DNA of 64,000 nucleotides, taken from NCBI RefSeq assembly GCF_013410655.1, contig NZ_JACCFP010000001.1, positions 744,001 through 808,000 on the forward strand, written 5' to 3'. The DNA is from Nocardioides thalensis (GTDB lineage Bacteria > Actinomycetota > Actinomycetes > Propionibacteriales > Nocardioidaceae). Shown piece by piece: positions 32,312-40,431 of this stretch (its first letter is position 1; each line of letters opens with the position of its first letter). The notes below the pieces were generated by a model. It saw only the letters and a program-made list of their open reading frames with translations. It ran no database searches and had not been told where the DNA came from. The position numbers and the translations under genes are program-made.

Positions 32312-33961
32312 ATGGCCCGAAGGCGCCCGCACCACAGCAACGAGGCCGACTACGTCGTGGTCGGCTCCGGCAGCTCCGGCTCGATCATCGCCGGCCGCCT
32401 GGCCGAGTCGGGCGCCAGCGTGATCCTGCTCGAGGCGGGCAAGACCGACCAGCAGCTGCTGACAAAGCTCCCCGGGATGATCGGCCCGATGCACGCCGAG
32501 CCGAAGCTGAAGAAGCTCAACGACTGGGGCTTCTACTCCGTGCCGCAGGAGAACATGGACGGCCGCAGGATGCCGGCTCCCCGCGGCAAGGTGCTCGGCG
32601 GCTCGAGCTCGGTCAACGGCATGGTCTACGTGCGCGGCAACCGCGCCAACTACGACTCGTGGGCCGCCGAGGGCAACACCGGCTGGTCGGCCGACGACGT
32701 CAACCCCGCGTTCAAGCGCTACGAGGACTTCGAGGACGGCGAGAACGACTACCGCGGCGCCGGCGGGCCGATCAAGATCACCCGCAGCAAGACGCCGCAG
32801 GAAGCCACCGCCCAGTTCATCCAGGCGACCGCCGACACCCTCGGCGTGAAGATCCTCGACGACTACAACGCCGCCGAGCAGGAGGGCATCGCCCGGATGC
32901 AGCAGAACGCCTCCGGCGGCCTGCGGTACTCCTCCTCCCGCGGCTACGTCCACCACCTCGCACCGCGCACCCTCGAGGTGCAGACCCGCGTGCAGGCCAC
33001 GAAGGTCGTCGTCGAGAACGGCCGCGCCACCGGCGTCGAGGTCGCCGACCTCGACAAGGCCGGCAAGGTCGCCACGACACGGCGCTTCATCCGGGCCGGC
33101 AAGGAGGTCATCGTCTCCTCCGGGTTCATCGGCAGCCCCCAGCTGCTGATGCTCTCCGGCATCGGCCACCCCGACCACCTCGCGTCCGTCGGCATCGAGT
33201 GCATCGCCGACCTGCCGGTGGGCGACAACCTGCACGACCACCTCTTCCACCCGCTGACGTTCCACGTCCCGTCGGTCACCCACCGCGGCACGCCGATCTA
33301 CTTCGGCAAGGGCCTGGTGAGGGAGAAGACCCGGGGCGGCTCGTTCCTCGCCAACTCGGTGTTCGAGTCGGTCGGCTTCGTGCGGACGTCGTACGCCGGT
33401 GACGGCCCGCCGGACCTGCAGCTGCACATGCTGCCGTGGTCCTACCCCACGCCCAACCAGGACGCCCCGGTGCGGCACGAGGTCGACCCACGGCCGTCGA
33501 TGACGGTGTTCTCGACCCTGATCTACCCGCGCAGCCGTGGCACCCTGCGCCTCGCGTCGAGCGACCCGCTCGCCGCGCCGCTCATCGACTACGGCTACTT
33601 CCGCGAGCCCGACGACGTGTCCGTGCTCGCCGAGGGCACCGAGATGATCCGCGAGATCATGCGTGCCGCCGCGTTCGGCGGCGCGGTCAAGGGTGCCATC
33701 CACCCCGACCCCGGGTTGACCGGGCAGGCGCTGCGCGACGCCCTCAAGCAGCGGTCGACGTCGGTCTACCACGGCGTCGGCACCTGCCGGATGGGCGTCG
33801 ACGAGCGCGCGGTCGTCGGCCCGGACCTGAAGGTGCGCGGCATCGAGGGGCTGCGCGTCGCGGACGCCTCGATCATGCCGTCGATCACGGGCGGCAACAC
33901 CAACGCGCCGTGCTACATGATCGGCGAGCGCGCGGTCGACTTCATCCTCGGCAGGGCCTGA
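32312..33961 (+). CDS. GMC-family FAD oxidoreductase (choline/alcohol dehydrogenase type)
   Basis: The 549-residue flavoenzyme oxidises an alcohol, probably to an aldehyde for the next enzyme. It has the FAD motif YVVVGSGSSGSIIAGRLAESG, the GMC signature GKVLGGSSSVNGMVYVRG, and at the C-terminus VYHGVGTCRMG (catalytic His) followed by RVADASIMPSITGGNTNAPCYMIGERA. I chose the ATG at 32312: AAGGGG lies 6 bases upstream, while ATG 32306 lies on the ribosome site itself. Its stop overlaps the start of the aldehyde dehydrogenase gene (TGATG). The KstR-like operator suggests induction by a steroid- or fatty-acid-derived ligand. Confidence 0.9.
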   Translation: MARRRPHHSNEADYVVVGSGSSGSIIAGRLAESGASVILLEAGKTDQQLLTKLPGMIGPMHAEPKLKKLNDWGFYSVPQENMDGRRMPAPRGKVLGGSSSVNGMVYVRGNRANYDSWAAEGNTGWSADDVNPAFKRYEDFEDGENDYRGAGGPIKITRSKTPQEATAQFIQATADTLGVKILDDYNAAEQEGIARMQQNASGGLRYSSSRGYVHHLAPRTLEVQTRVQATKVVVENGRATGVEVADLDKAGKVATTRRFIRAGKEVIVSSGFIGSPQLLMLSGIGHPDHLASVGIECIADLPVGDNLHDHLFHPLTFHVPSVTHRGTPIYFGKGLVREKTRGGSFLANSVFESVGFVRTSYAGDGPPDLQLHMLPWSYPTPNQDAPVRHEVDPRPSMTVFSTLIYPRSRGTLRLASSDPLAAPLIDYGYFREPDDVSVLAEGTEMIREIMRAAAFGGAVKGAIHPDPGLTGQALRDALKQRSTSVYHGVGTCRMGVDERAVVGPDLKVRGIEGLRVADASIMPSITGGNTNAPCYMIGERAVDFILGRA

Positions 33962-35547
33962 TGACGGCAACGGGCGGTACGGCGCTGCGGCGGCCGGCGT
34001 CGGTGACCGACGAGCTGCTCGAGCGGCTCGTCGCCCGGGTCCCGGGCTCGAGCGGCGCCACGTGGAAGCTGGCCGAGGTCTACACCGGCGAGGTGCTCGT
34101 CGAGCTGCCGCAATCGACGCCGACCGACATCGAGCGTGCCTTCCACGAGGCACGTGCGGCCCAGAAGCTGTGGTCGCAGTGGTCGGTGAAGAAGCGGCTC
34201 GAGGTCTTCGAGCGCGCCCACACGCTGCTCGTCGACAACGCCCTGACGACCGCCGACCTCATCCAGGTCGAGAGCGGGAAGAACCGGCGGATGGCGGTCG
34301 AGGAGACCTGCGACCCGCCGATGATCATCAGCCACTACCTCAAGCGCGCCCCGTCGCTGCTCAAGCCGAAGACGCGCGGCGGCCCGATCCCGTTCCTGTC
34401 CACCTCGACCGAGGTGCACGTCCCCAAGGGCGTCGTCGGGATCATCGCCCCGTGGAACTTCCCGTTCGCCACCGGACTGTCCGACGCGATCCCGGCGCTG
34501 ATGGCGGGCAACGCGGTCGTGGTGAAGCCCGACAACAAGACGGCGCTCTCGCCGCTCTACGGCATCTCGCTGCTCGAGGAGGCGGGCCTGCCCAAGGGCC
34601 TGTTCCAGGTCGTGTGCGGCGAGGGCCCCGATGTCGGGCCGACGCTGATCGACAACGCGGACTACATCATGTTCACCGGCTCGACCGCGACCGGTCGGGT
34701 CATCGGCGAGCGGGCCGGCCGCAACCTGATCGGCTGTTGCCTGGAGCTCGGCGGCAAGAACCCGATGATCGTGCTCGACGACCTCGACGAGGCGGGCGTC
34801 GAGGAGTGGGTCCAGTCCTCGGTCTTCGCGGTGTTCGGCAACACCGGTCAGATCTGCATGCACATCGAGCGGATCTACCTGCCCGACTCGCGCTACGACG
34901 AGCTGTCCGCCGCGTTCGTGAAGGCGGCTGAGGGGCTGAAGATCGGCGCCGCATACGACTTCGGCCCCGAGATCGGGTCTCTCGTCTCCGTCGACCACAA
35001 GGACCGCGTCGCGTCCCACGTCGCCGACGCCGTGGCGAAGGGCGCGACCGTGCGCACCGGCGGCCGGGAGCGGCCCGAGATCGGCCCCGCGTTCTTCGAG
35101 CCGACCGTGCTCGAGGGCGTCACGAAGGACATGCTCGCCGGGCAGACGGAGACGTTCGGTCCGGTCGTGGCGCTGCACCGCTACCGCACGGTGGACGAGG
35201 CGGTCCACCTGGCCAACGACACCGACTACGGCCTCAACGCCTCGGTCTGGTCGGGCGACATCGCCCGCGCCGAGGCGGTGGCCGCGCGGATCGAGTCCGG
35301 CAACGTCAACATCAACGACGGCCTCGCCACGGCGTACGCCTCCAAGGGCACCCCGTCGGGCGGCGTGAAGAACTCCGGCGTCGGCGCGCGCCACGGCGAC
35401 CAGGGCCTGCTGAAGTACACCGACGTCAAGAACGTCGCGGTGCTGAAGAAGCAGGTGCTCGGCGCCCGCCCCGGCCAGGACTACGACGCCTACGTGAAGC
35501 AGATGCTGAGCTCCCTCAAGCTGATGAAGAAGCTCCGCATCCGCTGA
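33961..35547 (+). CDS. aldehyde dehydrogenase (succinate-semialdehyde dehydrogenase-like)
   Basis: The 528-residue NAD(P)-dependent aldehyde dehydrogenase would convert the aldehyde made by the GMC enzyme to an acid. The motifs are IIAPWNFPFATGLSDAIPALMAGNAVVVKPD, FTGSTATGRVIGERAG, LELGGKNPMIV (catalytic Glu) and FGNTGQICMHIERI (catalytic Cys). The C-terminal 30 residues (DYDAYVKQMLSSLKLMKKLRI) are longer than usual and basic. It is translationally coupled to the GMC gene. The 32-bp palindromic repeat starts 7 bases after its stop. Confidence 0.9.
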   Translation: MTATGGTALRRPASVTDELLERLVARVPGSSGATWKLAEVYTGEVLVELPQSTPTDIERAFHEARAAQKLWSQWSVKKRLEVFERAHTLLVDNALTTADLIQVESGKNRRMAVEETCDPPMIISHYLKRAPSLLKPKTRGGPIPFLSTSTEVHVPKGVVGIIAPWNFPFATGLSDAIPALMAGNAVVVKPDNKTALSPLYGISLLEEAGLPKGLFQVVCGEGPDVGPTLIDNADYIMFTGSTATGRVIGERAGRNLIGCCLELGGKNPMIVLDDLDEAGVEEWVQSSVFAVFGNTGQICMHIERIYLPDSRYDELSAAFVKAAEGLKIGAAYDFGPEIGSLVSVDHKDRVASHVADAVAKGATVRTGGRERPEIGPAFFEPTVLEGVTKDMLAGQTETFGPVVALHRYRTVDEAVHLANDTDYGLNASVWSGDIARAEAVAARIESGNVNINDGLATAYASKGTPSGGVKNSGVGARHGDQGLLKYTDVKNVAVLKKQVLGARPGQDYDAYVKQMLSSLKLMKKLRIR

Positions 35548-35553
35548 TCCGGG

Positions 35554-35617
35554 CCGAGTCGGCTCATCTTCTCGCCCCGAATGGCCCGAGTCGGCGCGTG
35601 ATCACGCGCCGACTCGG
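35554..35617. repeat. 32-bp-unit palindromic repeat between convergent genes (probable bidirectional terminator)
   Basis: CCGAGTCGG occurs at 35554 and again exactly 32 bases later at 35586. From 35586 to 35617 lies a perfect 32-bp palindrome (half-site CCGAGTCGGCGCGTGA). It sits between the stops of the aldehyde dehydrogenase gene and hsp20. The same core, with two changes, is the centre of the larger array at 38071-38230. Confidence 0.85.
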
Positions 35618-35649
35618 CGAAGAGGACACCTGATGCGTGATCAGGCGGG

Positions 35650-36093
35650 TCAGGCCTCGATGGCCTCCGTCTTCTGGGTGGGCTCGACGCCCGCGATCTG
35701 GATCTTCCGCGGCTTGGCCTTCTCGGCGACGGGTACGACGAGCCGCAGCACGCCGGAGTCGTAGCCGGCCTCGATCCGCTCGAGGTCGAGGTTGTCGCCC
35801 AGGACGAGCTGGCGGCTGAACTGGCCGTGCACCCGCTCCGACGCGAGCTTCTGCCAGTCACCGTTGCCGGCGACGCGCTCGGCCTTGACGGTGAGCACGT
35901 TGCGCTCGACGTCGAGGTCGATCGTCTCCGGGTTGACGCCCGGGAGGTCGAACTCGATGACGAACTTGTCGCCCTCGCGCCACGCGTCCATCGGCATCAC
36001 GGCGGGGCGGTTGGTCGTGCCCCAGCCGGAGCCCAGCAGCTGCTGGGTGATGCGGTCGAAGTCGCGGAACGGGTCAGTAGAACGCAGCAACAT
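35650..36093 (-). CDS. small heat-shock protein (Hsp20/alpha-crystallin)
   Basis: The 147-residue chaperone holds unfolding proteins. The alpha-crystallin domain runs from about residue 35 ([20 protein letters not shown]) to 130. It contains [10 protein letters not shown] and ends with the conserved [25 protein letters not shown] lies 4 bases before the ATG at 36093. It is divergent from an HspR-like regulator, the usual arrangement. Confidence 0.94.
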   Translation of the reverse strand: MLLRSTDPFRDFDRITQQLLGSGWGTTNRPAVMPMDAWREGDKFVIEFDLPGVNPETIDLDVERNVLTVKAERVAGNGDWQKLASERVHGQFSRQLVLGDNLDLERIEAGYDSGVLRLVVPVAEKAKPRKIQIAGVEPTQKTEAIEA

Positions 36094-36138
36094 GGTTTCC
36101 TCCTCGGTGGAGTTGTCGGGACACGATCTGCAACAACC

Positions 36139-36174
36139 GTTATAGATAATCTGTTCCGGAGAATCAAGTAGGAT
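36139..36174. promoter_or_regulatory. divergent promoters hsp20/hspR
   Basis: On the minus strand TATAAC (36139-36144) is a -10 for hsp20. On the plus strand TAGGAT (36169-36174) is a -10 for hspR. An imperfect dyad centred on TCCGGA (36156-36161) lies between them and could bind the HspR-like protein. I do not see a canonical HAIR site. Confidence 0.5.
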
Positions 36175-36195
36175 CGGAGTCGAGGAGGTGACCGG

Positions 36196-36468
36196 ATGTC
36201 CGACGAGAACCGCGGCGTCTTCGCCATCTCGGTGGCCGCCGAGATGGTGTCGATGGAGATCCAGAACCTGCGCGTCTACGAGCGCCGCGGGCTGGTCGAG
36301 CCCGATCGCAGCCCGGGCGGCACGCGCCTCTACAGCCCGCGCGACGTCGAGCGCCTTCACCGCGTCCGCGACCTGCTCGCCGAAGGCCTCAACCTCGCCG
36401 GCATCCGTCGTGTGCTCGAGCTGGAGGACGAGGTCGACCGCCTGCGCCGCAAGCTCGCTCGCCGCTAG
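36196..36468 (+). CDS. hspR: MerR-family repressor, HspR-like
   Basis: The 90-residue protein is a short MerR-type regulator with winged helix [40 protein letters not shown] and a C-terminal helix that may dimerise. HspR represses heat-shock genes with DnaK as co-repressor in Streptomyces. Here it is divergent from hsp20, so it most likely controls that gene. GAGGAGG lies 7 bases before the ATG. It lacks the C-terminal hydrophobic tail of longer HspR proteins. Its TAG forms part of the -10 of the next gene. Confidence 0.86.
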   Translation: MSDENRGVFAISVAAEMVSMEIQNLRVYERRGLVEPDRSPGGTRLYSPRDVERLHRVRDLLAEGLNLAGIRRVLELEDEVDRLRRKLARR

Positions 36469-36471
36469 GGT
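36466..36471 (+). promoter_or_regulatory. -10 hexamer, leaderless promoter of the aldolase gene
   Basis: TAGGGT lies 6 bases before the GTG at 36478 and includes the hspR stop codon. Confidence 0.55.
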
Positions 36472-36477
36472 GCCTGC

Positions 36478-37158
36478 GTGACCGACGGCAGCACCGCGTA
36501 CGACGCCGCGCGCGGAGCCGTCGCCGACGCTGCTCGGCGCCTCGCGGCCGAGGGCCTTCTGATCGGTACGGCGGGCAACGTGAGCGTCCGGATCGCCGGC
36601 TCCGACCTGATCGCCGTGACGGCGACCGGGGTGGTGCTCGCCGACTGCGGGCCGGAGCACGTCTCGGTCGTCGACGCCACGGGCGCAGTGGTCGCCGGAG
36701 AGCTGGCGCCCACCTCGGAGCTCGAGCTGCACCAGGCGGCGTACGCGACCGCCGCGACGGGCGCCGTGGTGCACACCCACGCGCCGTACGCCACCGCCGT
36801 GGCGTGCGTGCTCGACGAGCTGCCCGTCCTGCACTACCAGCAGCTGCTGCTCGGCGGCAGCGTCCGGGTGGCGCCGTACGCCACCTTCGGCACGACCGAG
36901 CTCGCGGGCGGCGTCGCCGCCGCCCTGGAGGGCCGCGCCGCCGCGCTGATGGCCAACCACGGCGCAGTGACCACGGGCGCCGCCCTCGACAAGGCCGTGG
37001 ACGCGGCGCTGCTCCTCGAGTGGTGCTGCCGGCTCTACGTCAACGCCGCCCGGATCGGCACCCCGCGCGTGCTCGACGACGCGCAGCAGGCGGCCGTCAT
37101 CGAGGCCGCGATCGCTCGCCGCTACGGCACCACCCGACCGGCGGAGGAGACCCCGTGA
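36478..37158 (+). CDS. class II aldolase/adducin family protein (fuculose-phosphate-aldolase-like)
   Basis: The 226-residue protein has the zinc aldolase motifs: [10 protein letters not shown] near residue 30, the Glu of [23 protein letters not shown] and the third His in [11 protein letters not shown]. The family cleaves sugar phosphates or acts as epimerase or decarboxylase. It overlaps the PfkB kinase gene by 4 bases (GTGA), which suggests a small pathway in which the kinase makes the phosphorylated sugar that the aldolase cleaves. The sugar is unknown. Confidence 0.87.
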   Translation: MTDGSTAYDAARGAVADAARRLAAEGLLIGTAGNVSVRIAGSDLIAVTATGVVLADCGPEHVSVVDATGAVVAGELAPTSELELHQAAYATAATGAVVHTHAPYATAVACVLDELPVLHYQQLLLGGSVRVAPYATFGTTELAGGVAAALEGRAAALMANHGAVTTGAALDKAVDAALLLEWCCRLYVNAARIGTPRVLDDAQQAAVIEAAIARRYGTTRPAEETP

Positions 37159-38096
37159 CCGAGAAGATGACCATCGCCGTCGTGGGCGTCCACGTGCTCG
37201 ACACCCACGTGCTGCGGGTGGAGTCGATCCCCGAGGGCTCCGACGGGGCGCTCGTCGACACGATCCGGATGTCGCCCGCCGGCACTGCCGGGGGCACCGG
37301 CGTGGTCCTCGGCCGGCTCGGCGCGGACGTCCACTCCATCGGGGCCGTCGGCGACGACCCGATCGGGGACGCCCTCGTCGGGCTGCTCCAGCGCGAGGGC
37401 CTCGACACGAGCCGCCTCGTGCGCCGTACCGACCAGCAGACGTCGGCCTCGGTCCTCCCGGTGCGGCCCAACGGCGACCGGCCGGCGTGGCACGTCGTCG
37501 GCGCCAACGGCAGCCTCACCCTCGACGACATCGACCTGGCGTCGGTGCCGGGCCTGACCCACGTGCACCTGGGCGGGCCGGAGTTCCTCGGCGGTCCGGC
37601 GGCCGGAGAGCTGCTCGCGCAGGCGCGGGAGATGGGCTGCGTGACGTCGGTCGACGTGCTCGCGCCGGGCGACCCGGACCTGCTCGCGTGGATCGCCGAC
37701 TGCCTGCCGCACACCGACTACCTGCTGCCCAACGACGAGCAGGTGCTCGGCTTCACCGGAGCTGCCTCGCTCGAGGAGGGCGCCCGCGCGCTCGTCGACG
37801 CCGGCGCCGGCTGCGTCGCCGTCACCCACGGCGCCAAGGGCGCGCTGGTGGTCACCGCCGACACGGTCGCCGCGGTTCCGGCGTACGAGATCGGCGTCGT
37901 CGACACCACCGGCTGCGGCGACGCGTTCTCGGCGGGCTTCCTTCGCGGCCTGTCGCTCGGCCACGACCTCGAGGCCGCGGCCCGGCTCGGCTGCGCGACG
38001 GCCGCGCAGGTCGCTCAGGGCGTCGGCACCGACCACGGGACCTACGACCTGGACGTGGTCCTGTCGTTCGCCGAGTCGGCAGAAGTTCGCGCCTGA
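37155..38096 (+). CDS. PfkB-family carbohydrate kinase
   Basis: The 313-residue ribokinase-fold kinase has [29 protein letters not shown] at the N-terminus. The catalytic signature [20 protein letters not shown] lies near residue 250, with Asp of GCGDAF as base. It is probably the partner of the aldolase encoded upstream. The last seven residues and the TGA stop come from the first unit of the 32-bp repeat array (38071 onward), so the repeat has set the C-terminus (ESAEVRA). Confidence 0.9.
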   Translation: MTEKMTIAVVGVHVLDTHVLRVESIPEGSDGALVDTIRMSPAGTAGGTGVVLGRLGADVHSIGAVGDDPIGDALVGLLQREGLDTSRLVRRTDQQTSASVLPVRPNGDRPAWHVVGANGSLTLDDIDLASVPGLTHVHLGGPEFLGGPAAGELLAQAREMGCVTSVDVLAPGDPDLLAWIADCLPHTDYLLPNDEQVLGFTGAASLEEGARALVDAGAGCVAVTHGAKGALVVTADTVAAVPAYEIGVVDTTGCGDAFSAGFLRGLSLGHDLEAAARLGCATAAQVAQGVGTDHGTYDLDVVLSFAESAEVRA

Positions 38097-38230
38097 GCGG
38101 GGCCGAGTCGGCAGAAGGTCACGCGTGAGAGGGACCGAGTCGGCGCGTGATCACTGGCCGACTCGGCGCCCTACACGCGTGAAGACCGGCCGACTCGGTG
38201 CCCTACAGACGTGAAGACGGGCCGACTCGC
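38071..38230. repeat. symmetrical array of 32-bp units around a palindrome
   Basis: CCGAGTCGG boxes lie at 38071, 38103 and 38135, and inverted boxes CCGACTCGG at 38158, 38190 and 38222, all exactly 32 bases apart within each orientation. The centre 38135-38166 is the same palindrome as at 35586-35617 with two changes. Spacers of the units share CACGCGTG-like middles. The array fills the gap between two convergent genes: it supplies the stop of the kinase gene and ends 1 base from the dioxygenase stop. It could fold into a long imperfect hairpin and end transcription both ways. Confidence 0.88.
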
Positions 38231-38231
38231 G

Positions 38232-39014
38232 TCAGGCGACTTGCAGGGAGCGCTTCGAGAGGCCCATCCAGAAGCCGTCGATGACCTGGAGGCCGGGGGT
38301 GCCGGGGTCGGTCGCCGCGCCGAGCGTGACGAACAGCGGGCTGTAGTGCTCGACGGTCGGGTGGGCGTAGGGCATGCCCGGGGCCTTCGTGCTGTACGCC
38401 GCCAGCGTGTCGACGTCGCCGGCGCTCAGCGCCTCGGCCGCCCACGCGTCGAAGTCGCGCGACCAGCCGGGCGCGTCGGCCTCGATGCGGAAGTCGCGGA
38501 GGAACGGCAGCCCGTGGGTGAGGAAGCCCGACCCGATGATGAGGACGCCCTCGTCGCGAAGCGGCCGGAGCCGCTCGCCGAGCCGCAGCAGCCGCTCCGG
38601 GTCGTGGGTGGGCAGCGACATCTGGAGCACGGGGATGTCGGCCTCGGGATACATGATCCGCAGCGGCACCCACGCCCCGTGGTCGAGGCCGCGCGAGACG
38701 TGCTGGTGCACCGGCTCGGTGTCGGGCATCGTCGCCGCGATCCGCTCGGCGAGCGCGGTGGCGTCGGGGGTGCGGTAGGTCATCCGGTAGTACTTCGGGT
38801 CGAAGCCGCCGAAGTCGTAGACCAGCTCGGCGCCGCTCGCGCTGAGCGAGACCGGCGCGGACTCCCAGTGGGCGCTCACGATCAGGATCGCCTTCGGCCG
38901 CGGCAGGTCCTGCGCCCACGCTGCGAGCTGGCCCGACCAGATCGGGTCGTCGAGCAGGGGCGGCGCACCGTGACCGATGTAGAGCGCAGGCATGCGGCCG
39001 TCGTAGGTCTCCAT
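38232..39014 (-). CDS. class III extradiol dioxygenase, 4,5-DOPA-dioxygenase-like (LigB family)
   Basis: The 260-residue protein begins MPALYIGHGAPPLL after a seven-residue extension. It has ILIVSAHWE (metal His), SRGLDHGAWVPLRIMYPEADIPVLQMSL and VEHYSPLFVTLGAA, the YgiD/DODA pattern. Such enzymes cleave catechol rings or bind zinc. The start at 39014 is the first ATG; ATG 38993 is an alternative that matches the family's usual length better. A dyad at 39028-39041 may bind a MarR-type regulator. Confidence 0.88.
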   Translation of the reverse strand: METYDGRMPALYIGHGAPPLLDDPIWSGQLAAWAQDLPRPKAILIVSAHWESAPVSLSASGAELVYDFGGFDPKYYRMTYRTPDATALAERIAATMPDTEPVHQHVSRGLDHGAWVPLRIMYPEADIPVLQMSLPTHDPERLLRLGERLRPLRDEGVLIIGSGFLTHGLPFLRDFRIEADAPGWSRDFDAWAAEALSAGDVDTLAAYSTKAPGMPYAHPTVEHYSPLFVTLGAATDPGTPGLQVIDGFWMGLSKRSLQVA

Positions 39015-39027
39015 GCCGATTAGAACC

Positions 39028-39041
39028 GTTGAAGATTCAAC
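39028..39041. promoter_or_regulatory. MarR-type dyad upstream of the dioxygenase gene
   Basis: GTTGAAGATTCAAC is a perfect inverted repeat with a 2-base centre, 14 bases upstream of the start at 39014. TTGAAnnTTCAA is a common half-site arrangement for MarR-family proteins. No marR gene is in the window. Confidence 0.4.
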
Positions 39042-39042
39042 T

Positions 39043-39753
39043 TCATTCCCCGTCCACGGGCGGCAGGGTCCAGTCGACCGGAGCGCCGCCGCGCTCGCCC
39101 AGCAGCTGGTTGACCCTGCTGAACGGCCGCGACCCGAAGAACCCGCGGTGCGCCGACAGCGGCGACGGGTGCGCGGACTCGACGTACGGGATCGGGCCGA
39201 GGTGCGGCACCAGTGTCTGCGCGTCGCGCCCCCACAGGACCGCGGCCATCGGCGCGCCGGCCTCGGCCCGCCGTACCAGGGCCTGGATCGCGCACGCTGT
39301 CACGTGCTCCCAGCCCTGGCCGCGGTGCGACGCGGGGGAGCCGGGCCGGACGGTCAGCACCCGGTTGAGCAGCATCACGCCCTGCTCGGTCCACGCGGAC
39401 AGGTCGCCGTGCTCCGGAGGTACGACGCCCGCGTCCTCCGCGAGCTCGCGGTAGATGTTGACCAGGCTCTTGGGGAGCGGCCGCACGGCCGGGTCGACCG
39501 CGAAGCACAGGCCGATCGGGTGCCCCGGAGTGGGGTACGGGTCCTGCCCCACCACCAGCACCCGCACGTCGGCCAGCGGTCGCCGGAACGCACGGAAGAC
39601 GTCGTCGCCCGCCGGCAGGTAGGGCCGCCCGGCCGCGAGCTCGGCGCGGAGGAAGCGGCCCATCGCCGCCACCCGGTCCTCGACCGGCGCGAGCGCCTCC
39701 GCCCAGTCGGGTGCCATCAGTCCCTTGTCCACGAGTCCTTGGAGCGTGCTCAC
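39043..39753 (-). CDS. ung: uracil-DNA glycosylase, family 1
   Basis: UDG removes uracil from DNA. The 236-residue protein has the water-activating motif [18 protein letters not shown], the uracil-binding [11 protein letters not shown] and the DNA-intercalating [23 protein letters not shown]. All catalytic residues (Asp and His) are present. I used GTG 39753; ATG 39771 would add six residues and is possible. Two 22-bp repeats end just upstream (39776-39819). The gene is divergent from the acetyltransferase gene and tail-to-promoter with the dioxygenase gene. Confidence 0.93.
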   Translation of the reverse strand: MSTLQGLVDKGLMAPDWAEALAPVEDRVAAMGRFLRAELAAGRPYLPAGDDVFRAFRRPLADVRVLVVGQDPYPTPGHPIGLCFAVDPAVRPLPKSLVNIYRELAEDAGVVPPEHGDLSAWTEQGVMLLNRVLTVRPGSPASHRGQGWEHVTACAIQALVRRAEAGAPMAAVLWGRDAQTLVPHLGPIPYVESAHPSPLSAHRGFFGSRPFSRVNQLLGERGGAPVDWTLPPVDGE

Positions 39754-39775
39754 AACCCCGAACCCTGCCATCTCG

Positions 39776-39819
39776 AACGCCGAGGTCTGCCAGTTCGCGC
39801 CCCGAGGTGTGCCAGTTCG
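39776..39819. repeat. two 22-bp tandem units, family B
   Basis: Units 39776-39797 (AACGCCGAGG then TCTGCCAGTTCG) and 39798-39819 (CGCCCCGAGG then TGTGCCAGTTCG) repeat every 22 bases. The inverse complement of the second differs at only two positions from the units at 48358-48401. It occupies the divergent gap between the glycosylase and acetyltransferase genes. Confidence 0.82.
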
Positions 39820-39828
39820 GCCAGCCAG

Positions 39829-39834
39829 TAGGTT
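39829..39834 (+). promoter_or_regulatory. -10 hexamer, leaderless promoter of the acetyltransferase gene
   Basis: TAGGTT lies 7 bases before the ATG at 39842. Confidence 0.6.
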
Positions 39835-39841
39835 CTGAGGC

Positions 39842-40129
39842 ATGAGCAGCGAGCCGACCGTGACCAACAACCCCGACCGCAACCGCTTCGAGATCACGAC
39901 CGAGGACGGGCGCCTGGCGGGCTTCGCGCAGTACGTGCCCGGCGACGGCGTCCGCGACTTCAACCACACCGTGGTCAAGGACGAGTTCGAGGGCCAGGGG
40001 ATCGGCGGCCGGCTGGCGCGGGCTGCGCTCGACCAGACCCGGTCCGAGGGGCTCAAGGTGCTCGCCACCTGCCCGTTCATCAAGAGCTGGATCGACAAGC
40101 ACCCCGACTACCAGGACCTGCTCGCCTGA
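39842..40129 (+). CDS. short GNAT-fold N-acetyltransferase (YjdJ type)
   Basis: The 95-residue single-domain acetyltransferase belongs to the short GNAT group. The acetyl-CoA loop is [22 protein letters not shown], and the C-terminus [20 protein letters not shown] is typical. The substrate is unknown. It has its own leaderless promoter. A 38-bp repeat starts one base after the stop, and a minus-strand RNA candidate follows. Confidence 0.88.
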   Translation: MSSEPTVTNNPDRNRFEITTEDGRLAGFAQYVPGDGVRDFNHTVVKDEFEGQGIGGRLARAALDQTRSEGLKVLATCPFIKSWIDKHPDYQDLLA

Positions 40130-40130
40130 G

Positions 40131-40168
40131 GGTCTCGTGACGGCGCTGGGCGCCTCCTCGACCACCGG
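40131..40168. repeat. 38-bp dispersed repeat abutting a stop codon
   Basis: Starts GGTCTCGTGACGGCGCTGGG and ends CTCGACCACCGG. The inverse complement of 45424-45460 is the same element. GGCGC...GCGCC allows a small hairpin. In both places the GGTCTCGTGACG end touches the stop codon of the preceding gene in the same orientation. Confidence 0.7.
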
Positions 40169-40170
40169 AG

Positions 40171-40347
40171 AAAATGCAGTAGCGACGCCCCTCTCCCTCC
40201 CAGGGGCGTCGCCAATGCGCAATCCAGCGGCATGCTGAATCCGACGCGGACCACGGCACTCTCTGGTCCGCCGGCGGCGGCCACCCAGTCGGGGGCGCCG
40301 GTCCCGGAGGGGCTCCCTCCAGTCTCCTGCCGTGGTTCCGCGTCGGT
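40171..40347 (-). ncRNA. candidate structured RNA with own promoter and terminator
   Basis: The minus strand has TAGATT (40354-40359) followed after 6 bases by A40347, a plausible start. The first 20 bases (ACCGACGCGGAACCACGGCA) pair with 40241-40258 (TGCCGTGGTCCGCGTCGG on the minus strand) to form an 18-bp closing stem with one bulge. Inside are smaller GC hairpins. Outside is a 7-bp hairpin (ATTCAGC/GCTGGAT), then an 11-bp stem (40182-40192 with 40202-40212) followed by TACTGCATTTT, an intrinsic terminator. There is no reading frame of note. It is not tmRNA, RNase P RNA or SRP RNA by their conserved motifs. The 5'-end closing stem recalls 6S/Ms1-type RNAs, but I cannot assign it. Confidence 0.6.
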
Positions 40348-40399
40348 GAGAGAAATCTACGAAGGCCGGGACCCTCCCGGGATCGGGCAAGAGTCCGAC

Positions 40400-40427
40400 G
40401 TTGCCTAGTCACTTGTGACTAGGCGAC
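40400..40427. terminator. symmetrical hairpin after the hydrolase gene
   Basis: GTTGCCTAGTCAC and GTGACTAGGCGAC pair over 13 bp (one G-U) around TT, 4 bases beyond the hydrolase stop at 40432. No T-run follows on the minus strand. It separates the hydrolase message from the RNA candidate. Confidence 0.6.
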
Positions 40428-40431
40428 CTCT

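Noticed and set aside
40171..40347. tmRNA, RNase P RNA or SRP RNA
   Set aside because: None of their conserved motifs (tRNA-like ends, P4 core, GGAA tetraloop region with GCAG) is present.
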